A stretch of DNA of 64,000 nucleotides. Source: Mycobacterium pseudokansasii. GTDB taxonomy: Bacteria; Actinomycetota; Actinomycetes; Mycobacteriales; Mycobacteriaceae. The position numbers were made by a program, and so were the translations under genes. The notes beneath the pieces were generated by a model, which ran no database searches, had not been told where the DNA came from, and saw only the letters and a list, made by a program, of their open reading frames with translations. The DNA lies in the NCBI RefSeq assembly GCF_900566075.1, contig NZ_UPHU01000001.1:3782325-3846324 (forward strand), read 5' to 3'. Within the stretch, counting starts at the first letter, position 1. Every line of letters begins with the position of its first letter. Of this stretch, positions 16,860 to 25,915 are shown in pieces.

Positions 16860-17987
16860 TCACCGCACTGTCGCGAAAAACCTGCGGACGTCCTCGACGA
16901 ACAGATCGGGTTGTTCGAATGCGGCGAAGTGCCCGCCGCGCGGCATGGTCGTCCAGTGGGTGATGTTGTAGTTGGGCTCGCACCACCGCCGCGACGCCCG
17001 CAGGATCTCCTTCGGAAACGACGCGACGCCGGTCGGCAGTTCGACCCGGCCGCCCGGCCGGAAGCTCTTCATGCTTTCCCAGTACAGCCGGGCCGAGGAT
17101 GCTGCCGTGCCGGTCACCCAGTACATCATCACGTTGTCCAGCAGCTCATCGCGCGTGAGCACGTTCTCGGGGTTACCGTCGCAGTCCATCCACGCCCAGA
17201 ACTTCTCGACGATCCAGGCAAGTTGTCCCACCGGTGAATCCACCAGGCCGTAACCCAGGGTCTGGGGCCGGGTTGATTGTTGCTTGGAATAGCCGGTGCC
17301 CCACTTGCGGTGCTGGGCCAGGTCCTGCAGCGCCTGCCGCTCGTCGTCGGTGGGCTCGTCGGTCGTGGGCCAGGCGATCGGCATGTTCAGGTGGATGGCC
17401 GCGCAGTGGCCGCCGGAAAGGCCGGCGTTGCGGCCGATCTGGGTGGTGACAGCCGCTCCCCAATCGCCACCCTGGGCTCCGTAGCGCTGGTAGCCGAGGC
17501 GCTGCAGGAGCGTTTCCCAGGCCTGAGCGATCTTCTCTACCCCCCAGCCCGGGTGGCTCGGCTTGCCGGAGAAGCCGTAGCCGGGAAGCGACGGGCAGAC
17601 GACATGGAAGGCGTCTTCGGCGCGGCTGCCATGGGCGGTGGGATTGGTCAGTGGCTCGATCACCTTGTGGAACTCCACGATCGAGCCCGGCCAGCCATGC
17701 GTGATCACCAACGGGAAGGCGTCGTCATGTGGTGACCGTTGATGGATGAAATGGATATCGAGTCCGTCGATTTCGGTGACGAACTGGTCGAAGCGGTTCA
17801 GCGCCGCTTCGCGTGCCCGCCAGTCGTAGTCGTTGGCCCAGTAGGTGGCCAAATCGCGGGTGTACTCCAGTGGAATGCCCTGGCTCCAGTCGTCCACACA
17901 CTCGGCTTCGGGCCAGCGGGTGCGCGCCAGACGGGACTGCAGATCATCCAGGACGTCGTCAGAGACGTCGATGCGAAACGGCCTCAC
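16860..17987 (-). CDS. Epoxide hydrolase (microsomal type, EHN domain)
   Basis: A 375-residue alpha/beta hydrolase with the N-terminal EHN domain typical of microsomal-type epoxide hydrolases (MRPFRIDVSDDVLDDLQSRL). The oxyanion motif is HGWPGS (97-102), the nucleophile Asp175 is in QGGDWGAAV, and the catalytic His353 is in PRGGHFAAFEQPD. It opens epoxides to diols. Mycobacteria have several such enzymes, thought to act on lipid or xenobiotic epoxides. It is transcribed away from the CDF gene's start with a short gap. Confidence 0.92.
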   Translation of the reverse strand: MRPFRIDVSDDVLDDLQSRLARTRWPEAECVDDWSQGIPLEYTRDLATYWANDYDWRAREAALNRFDQFVTEIDGLDIHFIHQRSPHDDAFPLVITHGWPGSIVEFHKVIEPLTNPTAHGSRAEDAFHVVCPSLPGYGFSGKPSHPGWGVEKIAQAWETLLQRLGYQRYGAQGGDWGAAVTTQIGRNAGLSGGHCAAIHLNMPIAWPTTDEPTDDERQALQDLAQHRKWGTGYSKQQSTRPQTLGYGLVDSPVGQLAWIVEKFWAWMDCDGNPENVLTRDELLDNVMMYWVTGTAASSARLYWESMKSFRPGGRVELPTGVASFPKEILRASRRWCEPNYNITHWTTMPRGGHFAAFEQPDLFVEDVRRFFATVR

Positions 17988-17996
17988 GCCGCAAGA

Positions 17997-18221
17997 CTAT
18001 TTCTTGTTGGCTTCTTTGATCAGTGTGCTGATCTGCTCGAGCAGTTCGCGCATGTCGGCGCGCATCGCGTCCACCGCGGCATACAGGTCCGCCTTGGTCG
18101 CCGGCTGCTGATCCGATGACAGCGGCCGCACCGGCGGTCTCGACTTCTGCCGTCCCGCACCGTCGCTCTGAGAACCAGATAGCTCACCCACGTCCACGAC
18201 CTTGCCATACCCGCTCGTCAC
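17997..18221 (-). CDS. Small hydrophilic protein with C-terminal helix
   Basis: A 74-residue protein from a GTG start. The N-terminal half is polar and basic; the C-terminal half (TKADLYAAVDAMRADMRELLEQISTLIKEANKK) is a strongly predicted amphipathic, possibly coiled-coil helix. It lies 9 bases upstream of the epoxide hydrolase start on the same strand and may be its operon partner. No family was recognised. Confidence 0.5.
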   Translation of the reverse strand: MTSGYGKVVDVGELSGSQSDGAGRQKSRPPVRPLSSDQQPATKADLYAAVDAMRADMRELLEQISTLIKEANKK

Positions 18222-18297
18222 CGACAACGCGGCGGGTATGACGCCGCGGCGCGACCGGCTTGGATTGTCGCCGCGGCGCTGCGCTCGCGCAGCCGGT

Positions 18298-18338
18298 GAG
18301 CGCGGACGGGATCGAACCGCCGACCGCTGGTGTGTCAA
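18298..18338. repeat. Displaced copy of a tRNA-Val 3' part (att-like repeat, left end)
   Basis: Bases 18300-18335 match 19651-19686, the 3' part of the intact tRNA-Val gene, in the same orientation with a single mismatch (position 18310). At the anticodon position this copy reads GAC on the minus strand, whereas the intact tRNA reads TAC; beyond it the similarity stops. This is the arrangement left when an element integrates at the 3' end of a tRNA gene. Confidence 0.8.
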
Positions 18339-18465
18339 CCGACCCAGGCTTGCAGCACCAGCACCACCATCAGTAGCAGCACCACCATCGCAGCGTCGCA
18401 GGCGAATCTCGTCATCGCAGCGCCAGGCTGACCCTCGGTCCGGCAAATATATACGCTAACAGGAA

Positions 18466-18533
18466 ACAAAGCGTACAGTACGAAATCTGTACGTTTCCCC
18501 AGTTCACAACAGAAATTTCGTACTATACTTTGT
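18466..18533. promoter_or_regulatory. Operator-like inverted repeat upstream of fic
   Basis: Left arm acaaagcgtacagtacgaaat (18466-18486) and right arm atttcgtactatactttgt (18515-18533) are inverted copies of each other with only a two-base length difference and one mismatch. The centre contains a further gtac-containing motif. The element sits in the AT-rich stretch 50-120 bases before the fic start, where a regulator could bind and silence the gene. Confidence 0.6.
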
Positions 18534-18587
18534 AAATCGATGCTCCGTATGAATTCAGAGCAACCAAAGAGAGGGTCAAGGAGCACT

Positions 18588-19586
18588 GTGGCCACAAGGG
18601 GTCGACCGGCGCGATCCGAGGTCTACAACCGACTCGACACCCTGATATCCGAACTATGGAACCGGCTTGGCGGCCTGCCGAGCCCGCTAGAAGCCGCAGG
18701 CATCTGGAAAGACATCTGGACAGCCGAGGCGCATCACTCGACAGCCATCGAAGGCAACACCCTGGTCATCAGCGAAGTCCAGAAGCTACTCGACGAGGGC
18801 CGCGCCGTCGGCGCGAAGCGACTCCGCGAATACATGGAGGTCAAGGGCTACGCCAATGCCGCTGATTGGGTCTATCGCGAAGGCATCCAGCCGACCAGCT
18901 ACGACCCTGAGCGCCATATCACCATGCAAGACGTGTGCCACATCCATCAGCAGGTCATGGCCCTAGTGTGGGCCGTCGACCCTGATCCCAGCGCGTCGCC
19001 GGCCGAAGGCCCGGGCGCATTCCGCCAACATGAAATTGAAGCATTTCATGGCGGAATGAAGCCCGTTACCTGGCCACTCATCGACGCCGAAATGGCCTCA
19101 TGGCTCGATGAAGCCAACGACATCGAGGCGCGTTCCCTGAACTTCCCGGAACGGATCGCCAAGGTTCACCGCGACTTCGAGGCGATCCACCCGTTCCTCG
19201 ACGGCAACGGACGTACCGGACGGCTGGTGCTCAACCTCATTCTGGTGCGCCTGGGGTATCCGCCGGCCATCATCTACAAAAGCGACCGCCGCAGATATTT
19301 GCGAGCGCTACAGCGCGCCGACGGCGGCGACTACGGCGCACTAGGCGAGTTCATCGCGCGGGCGATCATGGAGAACCTCTACAAATTCATCGTGCCGGCA
19401 GTTGCCGGGCCGGCGCGCTTGGTCCCACTGGCCGCGCTCGCGACCGACGAGCTCAACGCCACGGCGCTGCGCGTAGCCGCTAACCGCGGTGCGCTGCAAG
19501 CCACCAAAGGCTCCGACGGGCAGTGGCGCTCAAGTCGTCAATGGGTGCAGGAGTACGCCCAGAACCGCTACAAACGCCGAGGCTGA
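18588..19586 (+). CDS. fic: Fic-domain protein (AMP transferase type), N-terminal inhibitory motif
   Basis: A 332-residue Fic protein. The catalytic motif is HPFLDGNGRTGR (201-212), matching HxFx(D/E)GNGRxxR completely, so it should transfer AMP (or another phosphate-containing group) to target proteins. The N-terminal helix carries STAIEGN (51-57), which fits the inhibitory motif (S/T)xxxE(G/N) of class II Fic proteins, so the enzyme is probably self-restrained. The last 50 residues (ALRVAANRGALQATKGSD then WRSSRQWVQEY) resemble a small HTH or excisionase-like fold. GTG 18588 is preferred because of AAGGAG at 18578-18583; ATG 18540 is an alternative. It is flanked by tRNA-Val repeats, suggesting transfer. 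Confidence 0.9.
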   Translation: MATRGRPARSEVYNRLDTLISELWNRLGGLPSPLEAAGIWKDIWTAEAHHSTAIEGNTLVISEVQKLLDEGRAVGAKRLREYMEVKGYANAADWVYREGIQPTSYDPERHITMQDVCHIHQQVMALVWAVDPDPSASPAEGPGAFRQHEIEAFHGGMKPVTWPLIDAEMASWLDEANDIEARSLNFPERIAKVHRDFEAIHPFLDGNGRTGRLVLNLILVRLGYPPAIIYKSDRRRYLRALQRADGGDYGALGEFIARAIMENLYKFIVPAVAGPARLVPLAALATDELNATALRVAANRGALQATKGSDGQWRSSRQWVQEYAQNRYKRRG

Positions 19587-19647
19587 ATTGACCGCACCAA
19601 TGGCGGATCGGGTGGCGCCCCGGGTATCGGTAACCCGCATCCACTGG

Positions 19648-19719
19648 TGGGCGCGGACGGTATCGAACCGCCGACCGCTGGTGTGTAAAACCAGAGCTCT
19701 ACCACTGAGCTACGCGCCC
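19648..19719 (-). tRNA. tRNA-Val (anticodon TAC)
   Basis: Reading the minus strand gives a full cloverleaf of 72 bases. The acceptor stem is GGGCGCG/CGCGCCC, the D arm is AGCTCAGTGGTAGAGCT, the anticodon stem-loop is CTGGTTTTACACACCAG with anticodon TAC, and the T arm is CGGCGGTTCGATACCGTCCG with one wobble. CCA is not encoded. It decodes GUA. Confidence 0.95.
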
Positions 19720-19776
19720 TTGAAACCCGGGGGGTCCGCAGCAGGCTACCCGCCCGCGGCCCAACCGCCCAAACCT

Positions 19777-20247
19777 TCAGGCTCGCAAGGCCGCCAGCGC
19801 ATCCGTCCACAGCCGCTGATCGCGGGCCTCACCCGGCTGTTTCATCTCGGCGAACCGGATGATCCCCGACCGGTCGATGACGAAGGTACCGCGGTTGGAG
19901 ACGCCGGCCTGGTCGTTGAACACGCCGTAGGCCTGGCTGACCCCACCGTGCGGCCAGAAATCGGACAGCACCGGAAAGGTGAACCCGCTCTGCGTCGCCC
20001 AGATCTTGTGCGTCGGCGGTGGGCCCACCGAAATGGCAAGTGCCGCACTGTCATCGTTCTCGAACTCAGGCAGGTGGTCACGCAGTTGGTCCAGCTCGCC
20101 CTGACAGATCCCGGTGAAGGCCAGCGGGAAGAACACCAACAGCACGTTCTTCGCGCCAGGAAGCCTTCGGTAGTCGCTGAGGGTGACGGGTTGTTGATTC
20201 TGGTCGCGCAGCGTGAAGTCCGGAGCGGTGGCCCCGACGTCGAGCAT
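19777..20247 (-). CDS. ahpE: AhpE, one-cysteine peroxiredoxin
   Basis: A 156-residue thioredoxin-fold peroxidase. The peroxidatic Cys48 is in PLAFTGICQGEL, and the AhpE-typical SVGPPPTHKIWATQSGFTFP follows. It reduces peroxides and peroxynitrite. Compared with M. tuberculosis AhpE it has three extra residues after TLSDY (RRLPGAKN in place of RGAKN), which shift the catalytic Cys from 45 to 48. The start overlaps the stop of the DUF3052 gene by one base. Confidence 0.95.
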   Translation of the reverse strand: MLDVGATAPDFTLRDQNQQPVTLSDYRRLPGAKNVLLVFFPLAFTGICQGELDQLRDHLPEFENDDSAALAISVGPPPTHKIWATQSGFTFPVLSDFWPHGGVSQAYGVFNDQAGVSNRGTFVIDRSGIIRFAEMKQPGEARDQRLWTDALAALRA

Positions 20248-20669
20248 CAGCGCTTCCCGGCGCGTGACTTCGGCTGGACCAGCCGGCTGGCGCTCCAGTC
20301 ACCGAGGTTGACCGACGAGGTCGGCATCAGCCCCGCGGTGGGCGCCGCCTCGGCGATGTCGGCGGGCAGCACATGGCCGGGCCGGCCGGTCTTGGGGGTC
20401 AGCACCCAGATCACGCCGTCCTCGGCGAGCGGGCTGATCGCATCCATCAGGGTGTCCACCAGGTCGCCGTCGCCGTCGCGCCACCACAGCAGCACGACGT
20501 CCACGACCTCGTCGGTGTCTTCATCCAGCAGCTCGCTGCCGCAGGCTTCCTCGACTGCCGCGCGGATGTCGTCGTCGGCATCTTCGTCCCAGCCCCACTC
20601 CTGGACGACTTGGTCTCGTTGGATGCCCAGTTTGCGAGCGTAGCTCGGGGCGTGATCCGCCGCGACCAC
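20247..20669 (-). CDS. DUF3052 family protein (Rv2239c type)
   Basis: A 140-residue acidic protein of the actinobacterial DUF3052 family: YARKLGIQRDQVVQEWGWDEDAD, then LLWWRDGDGDLVDTLMDA and VIWVLTPKTGRPGHV. It has no signal or membrane segment. It is the gene immediately upstream of ahpE and sharing its transcript. The function is unknown. Confidence 0.88.
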   Translation of the reverse strand: MVAADHAPSYARKLGIQRDQVVQEWGWDEDADDDIRAAVEEACGSELLDEDTDEVVDVVLLWWRDGDGDLVDTLMDAISPLAEDGVIWVLTPKTGRPGHVLPADIAEAAPTAGLMPTSSVNLGDWSASRLVQPKSRAGKR

Positions 20670-20751
20670 CGTGGAACCTCCCTTTGTTCAGCCACACGAC
20701 GCGTGATGGGCACTATCGTCGCACAAACGCCATCGAGCCAATAACGCCGCC

Positions 20752-21309
20752 TCAATAGGAGGCCATGCACATTTTCAGCGCCTTGGTCTTGGTGTCGTTG
20801 AGCTGATCGACTCGCCGGTTGAATTCGCCGGTCGGCGCGTGGGTGCCGATGGCATTCGCCACCGCCAGCGCCGCATCGGCATAGGCGTTGAGCGCGTCGC
20901 GCATCTCCCTGGACAGCGCGTCGCTGAGACTGCCCGTCACCGATGAGGCGCTGTTGTTGAGCGCTTCGATGGCCGGGCCCTCCGCCGGCCCGGTGCTGCG
21001 GCCGGCGTTGAACGCCGAGACAAAGGCATTCACCTTGTCGATAGCGTCCTTGCTGGTGGTTGCCAGGGTCTCACAGGAGCTGCGGATCGCCTTGGTCGTC
21101 AGCGACTGCTGGCGCTGGGATTCGCGGATACTGGATGTCGCCGACGAGGCCGACAGCGACACCGACACCGACGACCGGTAGGCCGGAGCAACCTTGGTGT
21201 CGGGAGTCGCGGTGCCCTCGGTGACGCTGGTACACCCCAGGATTGCCATCAGCAGCACCGCAATGCAACCGCAGAGCTGGGCGACTCGCCTGGCATTCAG
21301 ACTGGTCAC
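20752..21309 (-). CDS. Probable lipoprotein (Rv2240c type)
   Basis: From the GTG at 21309 the protein is 185 residues. The first 26 form a lipoprotein signal (basic n-region, [15 protein letters not shown] with Cys26 as lipidation site), then a Ser/Thr-rich linker ([15 protein letters not shown]) and a mostly helical domain ending [10 protein letters not shown]. It is probably anchored on the outer face of the membrane. A longer start at 21354 exists but puts extra charged residues before the signal. Function unknown. Confidence 0.8.
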   Translation of the reverse strand: MTSLNARRVAQLCGCIAVLLMAILGCTSVTEGTATPDTKVAPAYRSSVSVSLSASSATSSIRESQRQQSLTTKAIRSSCETLATTSKDAIDKVNAFVSAFNAGRSTGPAEGPAIEALNNSASSVTGSLSDALSREMRDALNAYADAALAVANAIGTHAPTGEFNRRVDQLNDTKTKALKMCMASY

Positions 21310-21551
21310 AACCCCCGCGTGCCGACGAGCGACGGCACGCCATCCGATGAGCACGGCTAGTGACGTTACCGGGTCGGGGCATCAACTATCCGCGACGCTC
21401 CGACTCCGGCCGGCGCCGAGGCTCCGGCGGCCGCGATCCCGCAACCCCGATCGGGCGGCGGCTATCCGCCCGCGACGTCGGTGCGGCACGATAGGGGGAC
21501 GGACCGCCGACGCGTCCCAAGCAGCACACCCGCCGACTCCAGGAGTAGCGC

Positions 21552-24344
21552 GTGACCACCGAGTTCGCCCGCCACGATTTGGCCAAAACCCCAAGCAGCG
21601 CAAGCGAACCCGACCGCGTTCGGGTTATTCGCGAAGGCGTGGCGTCCTATCTGCCCGACATCGATCCCGAAGAGACCTCGGAATGGCTGGAGTCCTTCGA
21701 CGAGATGCTGGAGCATTCCGGCCCGTCGCGGGCGCGCTACCTGATGTTGCGGCTGCTGGAACGCGCCGGCGAACAGCGGGTGGCCATCCCGTCGTTGACG
21801 TCGACGGACTACGTCAACACCATCCCGACCGAGCTGGAGCCGTGGTTCCCCGGCGACGAGGACGTCGAGCGCCGCTACCGGACCTGGATCAGATGGAACG
21901 CGGCGATCATGGTGCATCGCGCGCAACGGCCCGGGGTGGGCGTGGGTGGTCACATCTCGACCTACGCGTCCTCGGCAGCCCTCTACGAGGTCGGCTTCAA
22001 CCATTTCTTCCGCGGCAAGTCGCATCCCGGCGGCGGGGACCAGATCTTCATCCAGGGCCACGCCTCCCCCGGGATCTACGCGCGCGCCTTCCTCGAAGGC
22101 CGGTTGACCGCCGACCAACTGGACGGCTTCCGCCAAGAGCACAGCCACCCCGGCGGCGGGTTGCCGTCCTACCCGCACCCACGGCTGATGCCCGACTTCT
22201 GGGAGTTCCCGACGGTGTCGATGGGCCTGGGCCCGCTCAACGCCATCTACCAGGCGCGGTTCAACCACTACCTGCATGACCGGGGCATCAAGGACACCTC
22301 CGAACAGCACGTGTGGTGCTTCTTGGGCGACGGCGAGATGGACGAGCCCGAAAGCCGCGGGCTGGCCCACATCGGGGCGCTGGAAGGCCTGGACAACCTG
22401 ACCTTCGTCATCAACTGCAACCTGCAGCGCCTCGACGGCCCGGTACGCGGCAACGGCAAGATCATCCAGGAGCTGGAGTCGTTTTTCCGCGGAGCCGGCT
22501 GGAACGTGATCAAGGTGGTGTGGGGCCGCGAATGGGACGCCCTGCTGCACGCTGACAAGGACGGCGCGCTGGTCAACCTGATGAATGTCACCCCCGACGG
22601 TGATTACCAGACCTACAAGGCCAACGACGGCGCCTACGTGCGCGACCACTTCTTCGGCCGGGACCCGCGTACCAAGGCGCTGGTGGAACACATGAGCGAT
22701 TCCGAGATCTGGAACCTCAAGCGTGGCGGCCACGACTACCGCAAGGTCTATGCCGCCTACCGCGCCGCCGTCGACCACAAGGGGCAGCCGACGGTGATCC
22801 TGGCCAAGACCATCAAGGGCTATTCGCTGGGCGCGCACTTCCAGGGCCGCAACGCCACCCACCAGATGAAAAAGCTTGCGCTGGAAGACCTCAAGTATTT
22901 CCGGGACGCCATGCGGATCCCGGTCAGCGACGCTCAGCTGGACGAAGACCCCTACCTTCCGCCGTACTACCACCCCGGCCTGGACGCCCCGGAAATCCGG
23001 TACATGCTCGACCGGCGCCGCACCCTCGGCGGCTTCGTGCCCGAACGCCGGACCAAGACCAAGGCGCTGAAGCTTCCCGGCCGCAATATCTATGCCGCCC
23101 TGAAGAAGGGATCCGGAAACCAAGAGGTCGCCACCACCATGGCGACGGTGCGCACGTTCAAGGAAGTGTTGCGGGACAAGGAGGTTGGCCCGCGCATCGT
23201 CCCTATCATTCCCGACGAGGCCCGCACCTTCGGGATGGACTCCTGGTTCCCGTCCTTGAAGATCTACAACCGCCTCGGCCAGCTCTACACCGCGGTCGAC
23301 GCCGAACTCATGCTGGCCTACCGGGAAAGCCACGACGGCCACATCCTGCACGAGGGCATCAACGAAGCCGGGGCGGTAGGCTCGTTCATCGCGGCCGGCA
23401 CGTCGTATGCGACGCACAACGAGCCGATGATCCCGGTCTACATCTTCTATTCGATGTTCGGTTTCCAGCGCACCGGCGACGGTTTGTGGGCCGCGGGCGA
23501 CCAGATGGCGCGCGGGTTCCTGCTCGGCGCCACCGCGGGCCGCACCACGCTGACGGGCGAAGGGCTGCAACACGCCGACGGCCACTCGCTGCTGCTGGCC
23601 GCCACGAACCCGGCGGTGGTCTCCTACGACCCGGCGTTCGCCTACGAGATCGCCTACATCGTGGAAAGCGGACTGGCGCGCATGTTCGGGCAGAACCCGG
23701 AGAACGTGTTCTTCTACATCACCGTCTACAACGAGCCCTACGTCCAGCCGCCCGAGCCGGAGAACTTCGATCCCGAGGGCGTGCTGCGTGGTATCTACCG
23801 GTACCGCGCGGCCACCGAGCAACGCTCCAGCAAGGCGCAGATCCTGGCCTCGGGGGTGTCGATGCCCGACGCGCTGCGGGCGGCCGAGCTGCTGGCCGCC
23901 GAGTGGGACGTGGCCGCCGACGTGTGGTCGGTGACCAGTTGGAGTGAGCTGAACCGCGACGGGGTGTCCGTCGAGAAGCAACGGCTGCGCAATCCCGGCC
24001 AGCCGGCGGGCGAGGCGTACGTCACCAAGGCGCTCGCCGATACCGCCGGCCCGGTGGTGGCGGTGTCGGACTGGATGCGTGCGGTCCCCGAGCAGATCCG
24101 CCCCTGGGTGCCGGGCACCTACGTGACGCTGGGCACCGACGGGTTCGGCTTCTCTGACACCCGCCCCGCGGCACGGCGCTACTTCAACACCGACGCCGAG
24201 TCGACCGTCGTCGCGGTGCTGGAGGCGCTGGCCCGCGACGGGGAAATCGACCCTTCGGTGTCGGTGGCGGCGGCCCGTCAGTACCAGATCGACAACGTGC
24301 AGGCGGCAGCGAAGCAGGATGCCGACGCCGGCACGGCGACATAG
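21552..24344 (+). CDS. aceE: AceE, pyruvate dehydrogenase E1 component (homodimeric type)
   Basis: A 930-residue thiamine-diphosphate enzyme that decarboxylates pyruvate and passes the acetyl group to the lipoyl E2. The ThDP motif runs from [14 protein letters not shown] to [13 protein letters not shown]; family landmarks include [34 protein letters not shown] and [20 protein letters not shown]. In mycobacteria it works with DlaT and Lpd encoded elsewhere. It starts at GTG 21552 with caggag 8-13 bases upstream. A 9-bp tandem repeat begins at the base after its stop codon. Confidence 0.97.
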   Translation: MTTEFARHDLAKTPSSASEPDRVRVIREGVASYLPDIDPEETSEWLESFDEMLEHSGPSRARYLMLRLLERAGEQRVAIPSLTSTDYVNTIPTELEPWFPGDEDVERRYRTWIRWNAAIMVHRAQRPGVGVGGHISTYASSAALYEVGFNHFFRGKSHPGGGDQIFIQGHASPGIYARAFLEGRLTADQLDGFRQEHSHPGGGLPSYPHPRLMPDFWEFPTVSMGLGPLNAIYQARFNHYLHDRGIKDTSEQHVWCFLGDGEMDEPESRGLAHIGALEGLDNLTFVINCNLQRLDGPVRGNGKIIQELESFFRGAGWNVIKVVWGREWDALLHADKDGALVNLMNVTPDGDYQTYKANDGAYVRDHFFGRDPRTKALVEHMSDSEIWNLKRGGHDYRKVYAAYRAAVDHKGQPTVILAKTIKGYSLGAHFQGRNATHQMKKLALEDLKYFRDAMRIPVSDAQLDEDPYLPPYYHPGLDAPEIRYMLDRRRTLGGFVPERRTKTKALKLPGRNIYAALKKGSGNQEVATTMATVRTFKEVLRDKEVGPRIVPIIPDEARTFGMDSWFPSLKIYNRLGQLYTAVDAELMLAYRESHDGHILHEGINEAGAVGSFIAAGTSYATHNEPMIPVYIFYSMFGFQRTGDGLWAAGDQMARGFLLGATAGRTTLTGEGLQHADGHSLLLAATNPAVVSYDPAFAYEIAYIVESGLARMFGQNPENVFFYITVYNEPYVQPPEPENFDPEGVLRGIYRYRAATEQRSSKAQILASGVSMPDALRAAELLAAEWDVAADVWSVTSWSELNRDGVSVEKQRLRNPGQPAGEAYVTKALADTAGPVVAVSDWMRAVPEQIRPWVPGTYVTLGTDGFGFSDTRPAARRYFNTDAESTVVAVLEALARDGEIDPSVSVAAARQYQIDNVQAAAKQDADAGTAT

Positions 24345-24416
24345 CGGACATAACGGTCATAACGGACATAACGGACATAACGGACATAACGGACATAGCG
24401 GACATAGCGGACATAG
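24345..24416. repeat. 9-bp tandem repeat (VNTR-like), eight units
   Basis: Eight consecutive units of cggacataa: units 1 and 3-5 are exact, unit 2 has one change (cggtcataa), and the last three end in g (cggacatag). The array starts directly after the aceE stop and ends about 80 bases before mabR. Such arrays change copy number by slippage. Confidence 0.95.
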
Positions 24417-24498
24417 CGCGAGCGCTGAATAAGACGACACTAAGAACCCGTCACGCGCTTTGGCGGGAAGTGCCAGAAAACAGGCGTAGCTTTTAGGG

Positions 24499-25830
24499 GT
24501 GAGCGACAACCAGTTTTCACCCCAGTTTTCACCATTGGCGCGGCTTGCGTCGTCGAGGTCGCCGCTCGAACTGCTGGACACCGTGCCCGATTCGCTGTTG
24601 CGACGGTTGAAACAGTATTCGGGCCGGCTGGCCACCGAGGCGGTTTCGGCGATGCAGGAGCGGCTGCCGTTCTTCGCCGATCTGGAGGCGTCCCAGCGGG
24701 CCAGCGTCGCGCTGGTGGTGCAGACGGCCGTGGTCAACTTCGTCGAGTGGATGCAGGACCCGCACAGCGACGTGAGCTATACCGCACAGGCATTCGAATT
24801 GGTGCCCCAGGACCTGACCCGACGAATCGCGTTGCGTCACACCGTCGACATGGTGCGGGTCACCATGGAGTTCTTCGAAGAAGTGGTGCCGCTGCTGGCC
24901 CGCTCCGAGGAGCAGTTGACCGCGCTGACCGTGGGCATCCTGAAGTACAGCCGGGACCTGGCCTTCACCGCCGCCTCCGCCTACGCCGACGCCGCCGAGG
25001 CGCGCGGCACCTGGGACAGCCGGATGGAAGCCAGCGTGGTCGACGCGGTGGTACGCGGCGACACCGGCCCGGAGCTGCTGTCCCGGGCGGCCGCACTGAA
25101 CTGGGACACCACCGCGCCGGCAACGGTGGTGGTGGGCGCCCCGGCGCCGGGGCGCGACGGCTCGAATAACGAGGACGGCAGCAAGCGCGCCAGCCAGGAC
25201 GTCCGCGACATCGCCGCCCGCCACGGCCGCGCAGCGCTCACCGACGTGCACGGCACCTGGCTGGTGGCCATTGTGTCCGGCCACTTGTCGCCCACCGATA
25301 AATTCCTCAAGGACCTGCTGGAGGCGTTCTCCGCCGGGCCGGTGGTCATCGGGCCGACCGCTCCCATGCTCACCGCGGCCTATCACAGTGCGAGCGAGGC
25401 GATTTCGGGAATGAACGCGGTCGCCGGCTGGCGCGGCGCGCCGCGGCCGGTGCTGGCACGTGAATTGCTGCCGGAACGCGCCCTGATGGGTGACGCCTCG
25501 GCGATCGTGGCGTTGCATACCGACGTGATGCGGCCACTGGCCGACGCCGGCCCGACGCTCATCGAGACGCTGGACGCGTATCTGGATTGTGGCGGCGCGA
25601 TTGAGGCGTGTGCCAGGAAGTTGTTCGTTCATCCAAACACCATCCGGTACCGGCTCAAGCGGATCACCGATTTCACCGGGCGTGATCCCACCCAGCCCCG
25701 CGATGCCTATGTCCTGCGGGTGGCCGCGACGGTGGGTCAGCTGAACTATCCGGCACCGCACTCCGGCGTGGCCAACAATGCCATGGCAGCGGTTCCGCTC
25801 CCGCTCAGGCGGGGTGCAGAAGGGGCCTGA
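24499..25830 (+). CDS. mabR: MabR, PucR/CdaR-type regulator of FAS-II genes
   Basis: A 443-residue regulator matching M. tuberculosis Rv2242 (MabR), reported to control the FAS-II operon. The N-terminal RsbR-like region (about 20-190) precedes a GGDEF-like linker domain. The C-terminal PucR HTH_30 domain is clear: LDAYLDCGGAIEACARKLFVHPNTIRYRLKRI, where the recognition helix is HPNTIRYRLKRI. It is encoded directly upstream of fabD in the same direction, with a candidate operator between them. The GTG start at 24499 follows taggg. Confidence 0.92.
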   Translation: MSDNQFSPQFSPLARLASSRSPLELLDTVPDSLLRRLKQYSGRLATEAVSAMQERLPFFADLEASQRASVALVVQTAVVNFVEWMQDPHSDVSYTAQAFELVPQDLTRRIALRHTVDMVRVTMEFFEEVVPLLARSEEQLTALTVGILKYSRDLAFTAASAYADAAEARGTWDSRMEASVVDAVVRGDTGPELLSRAAALNWDTTAPATVVVGAPAPGRDGSNNEDGSKRASQDVRDIAARHGRAALTDVHGTWLVAIVSGHLSPTDKFLKDLLEAFSAGPVVIGPTAPMLTAAYHSASEAISGMNAVAGWRGAPRPVLARELLPERALMGDASAIVALHTDVMRPLADAGPTLIETLDAYLDCGGAIEACARKLFVHPNTIRYRLKRITDFTGRDPTQPRDAYVLRVAATVGQLNYPAPHSGVANNAMAAVPLPLRRGAEGA

Positions 25831-25915
25831 GAAGCCGCCGGCGGCCGAATCAGGACATATAGTGATTCAGGGCACAGGTCGCGGCTCGATCTCAAACATG
25901 TAGCTTACGCGGCTG

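Larger units (their letters stand above)
18298..19719. mobile_element. Candidate mini-island at tRNA-Val carrying a fic gene
   Basis: The segment between the displaced tRNA-Val 3' fragment (18298-18338) and the intact tRNA-Val (19648-19719) holds an AT-richer promoter region and one Fic gene. No integrase is present, so it is either a decayed island or a passenger mobilised by another element. The direct repeats and location are seen in the sequence; mobility is inferred. Confidence 0.6.

Noticed and set aside
18335..18415. 26-residue membrane peptide frame (MTRFACDAAMVVLLLMVV...) beside the tRNA-Val fragment
   Set aside because: Possible type I toxin-like peptide, but it is very short, ends inside the tRNA fragment and has no clear ribosome site or antisense RNA signal.
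21462..23981. 839-residue open frame opposite aceE
   Set aside because: It lies wholly across aceE and reflects codon bias of a GC-rich gene; composition is Arg/His/Gly-rich with no domain.
24184..24414. Minus-strand frame rich in Met-Ser-Val repeats
   Set aside because: It is a by-product of the 9-bp repeat array and the antisense of aceE.
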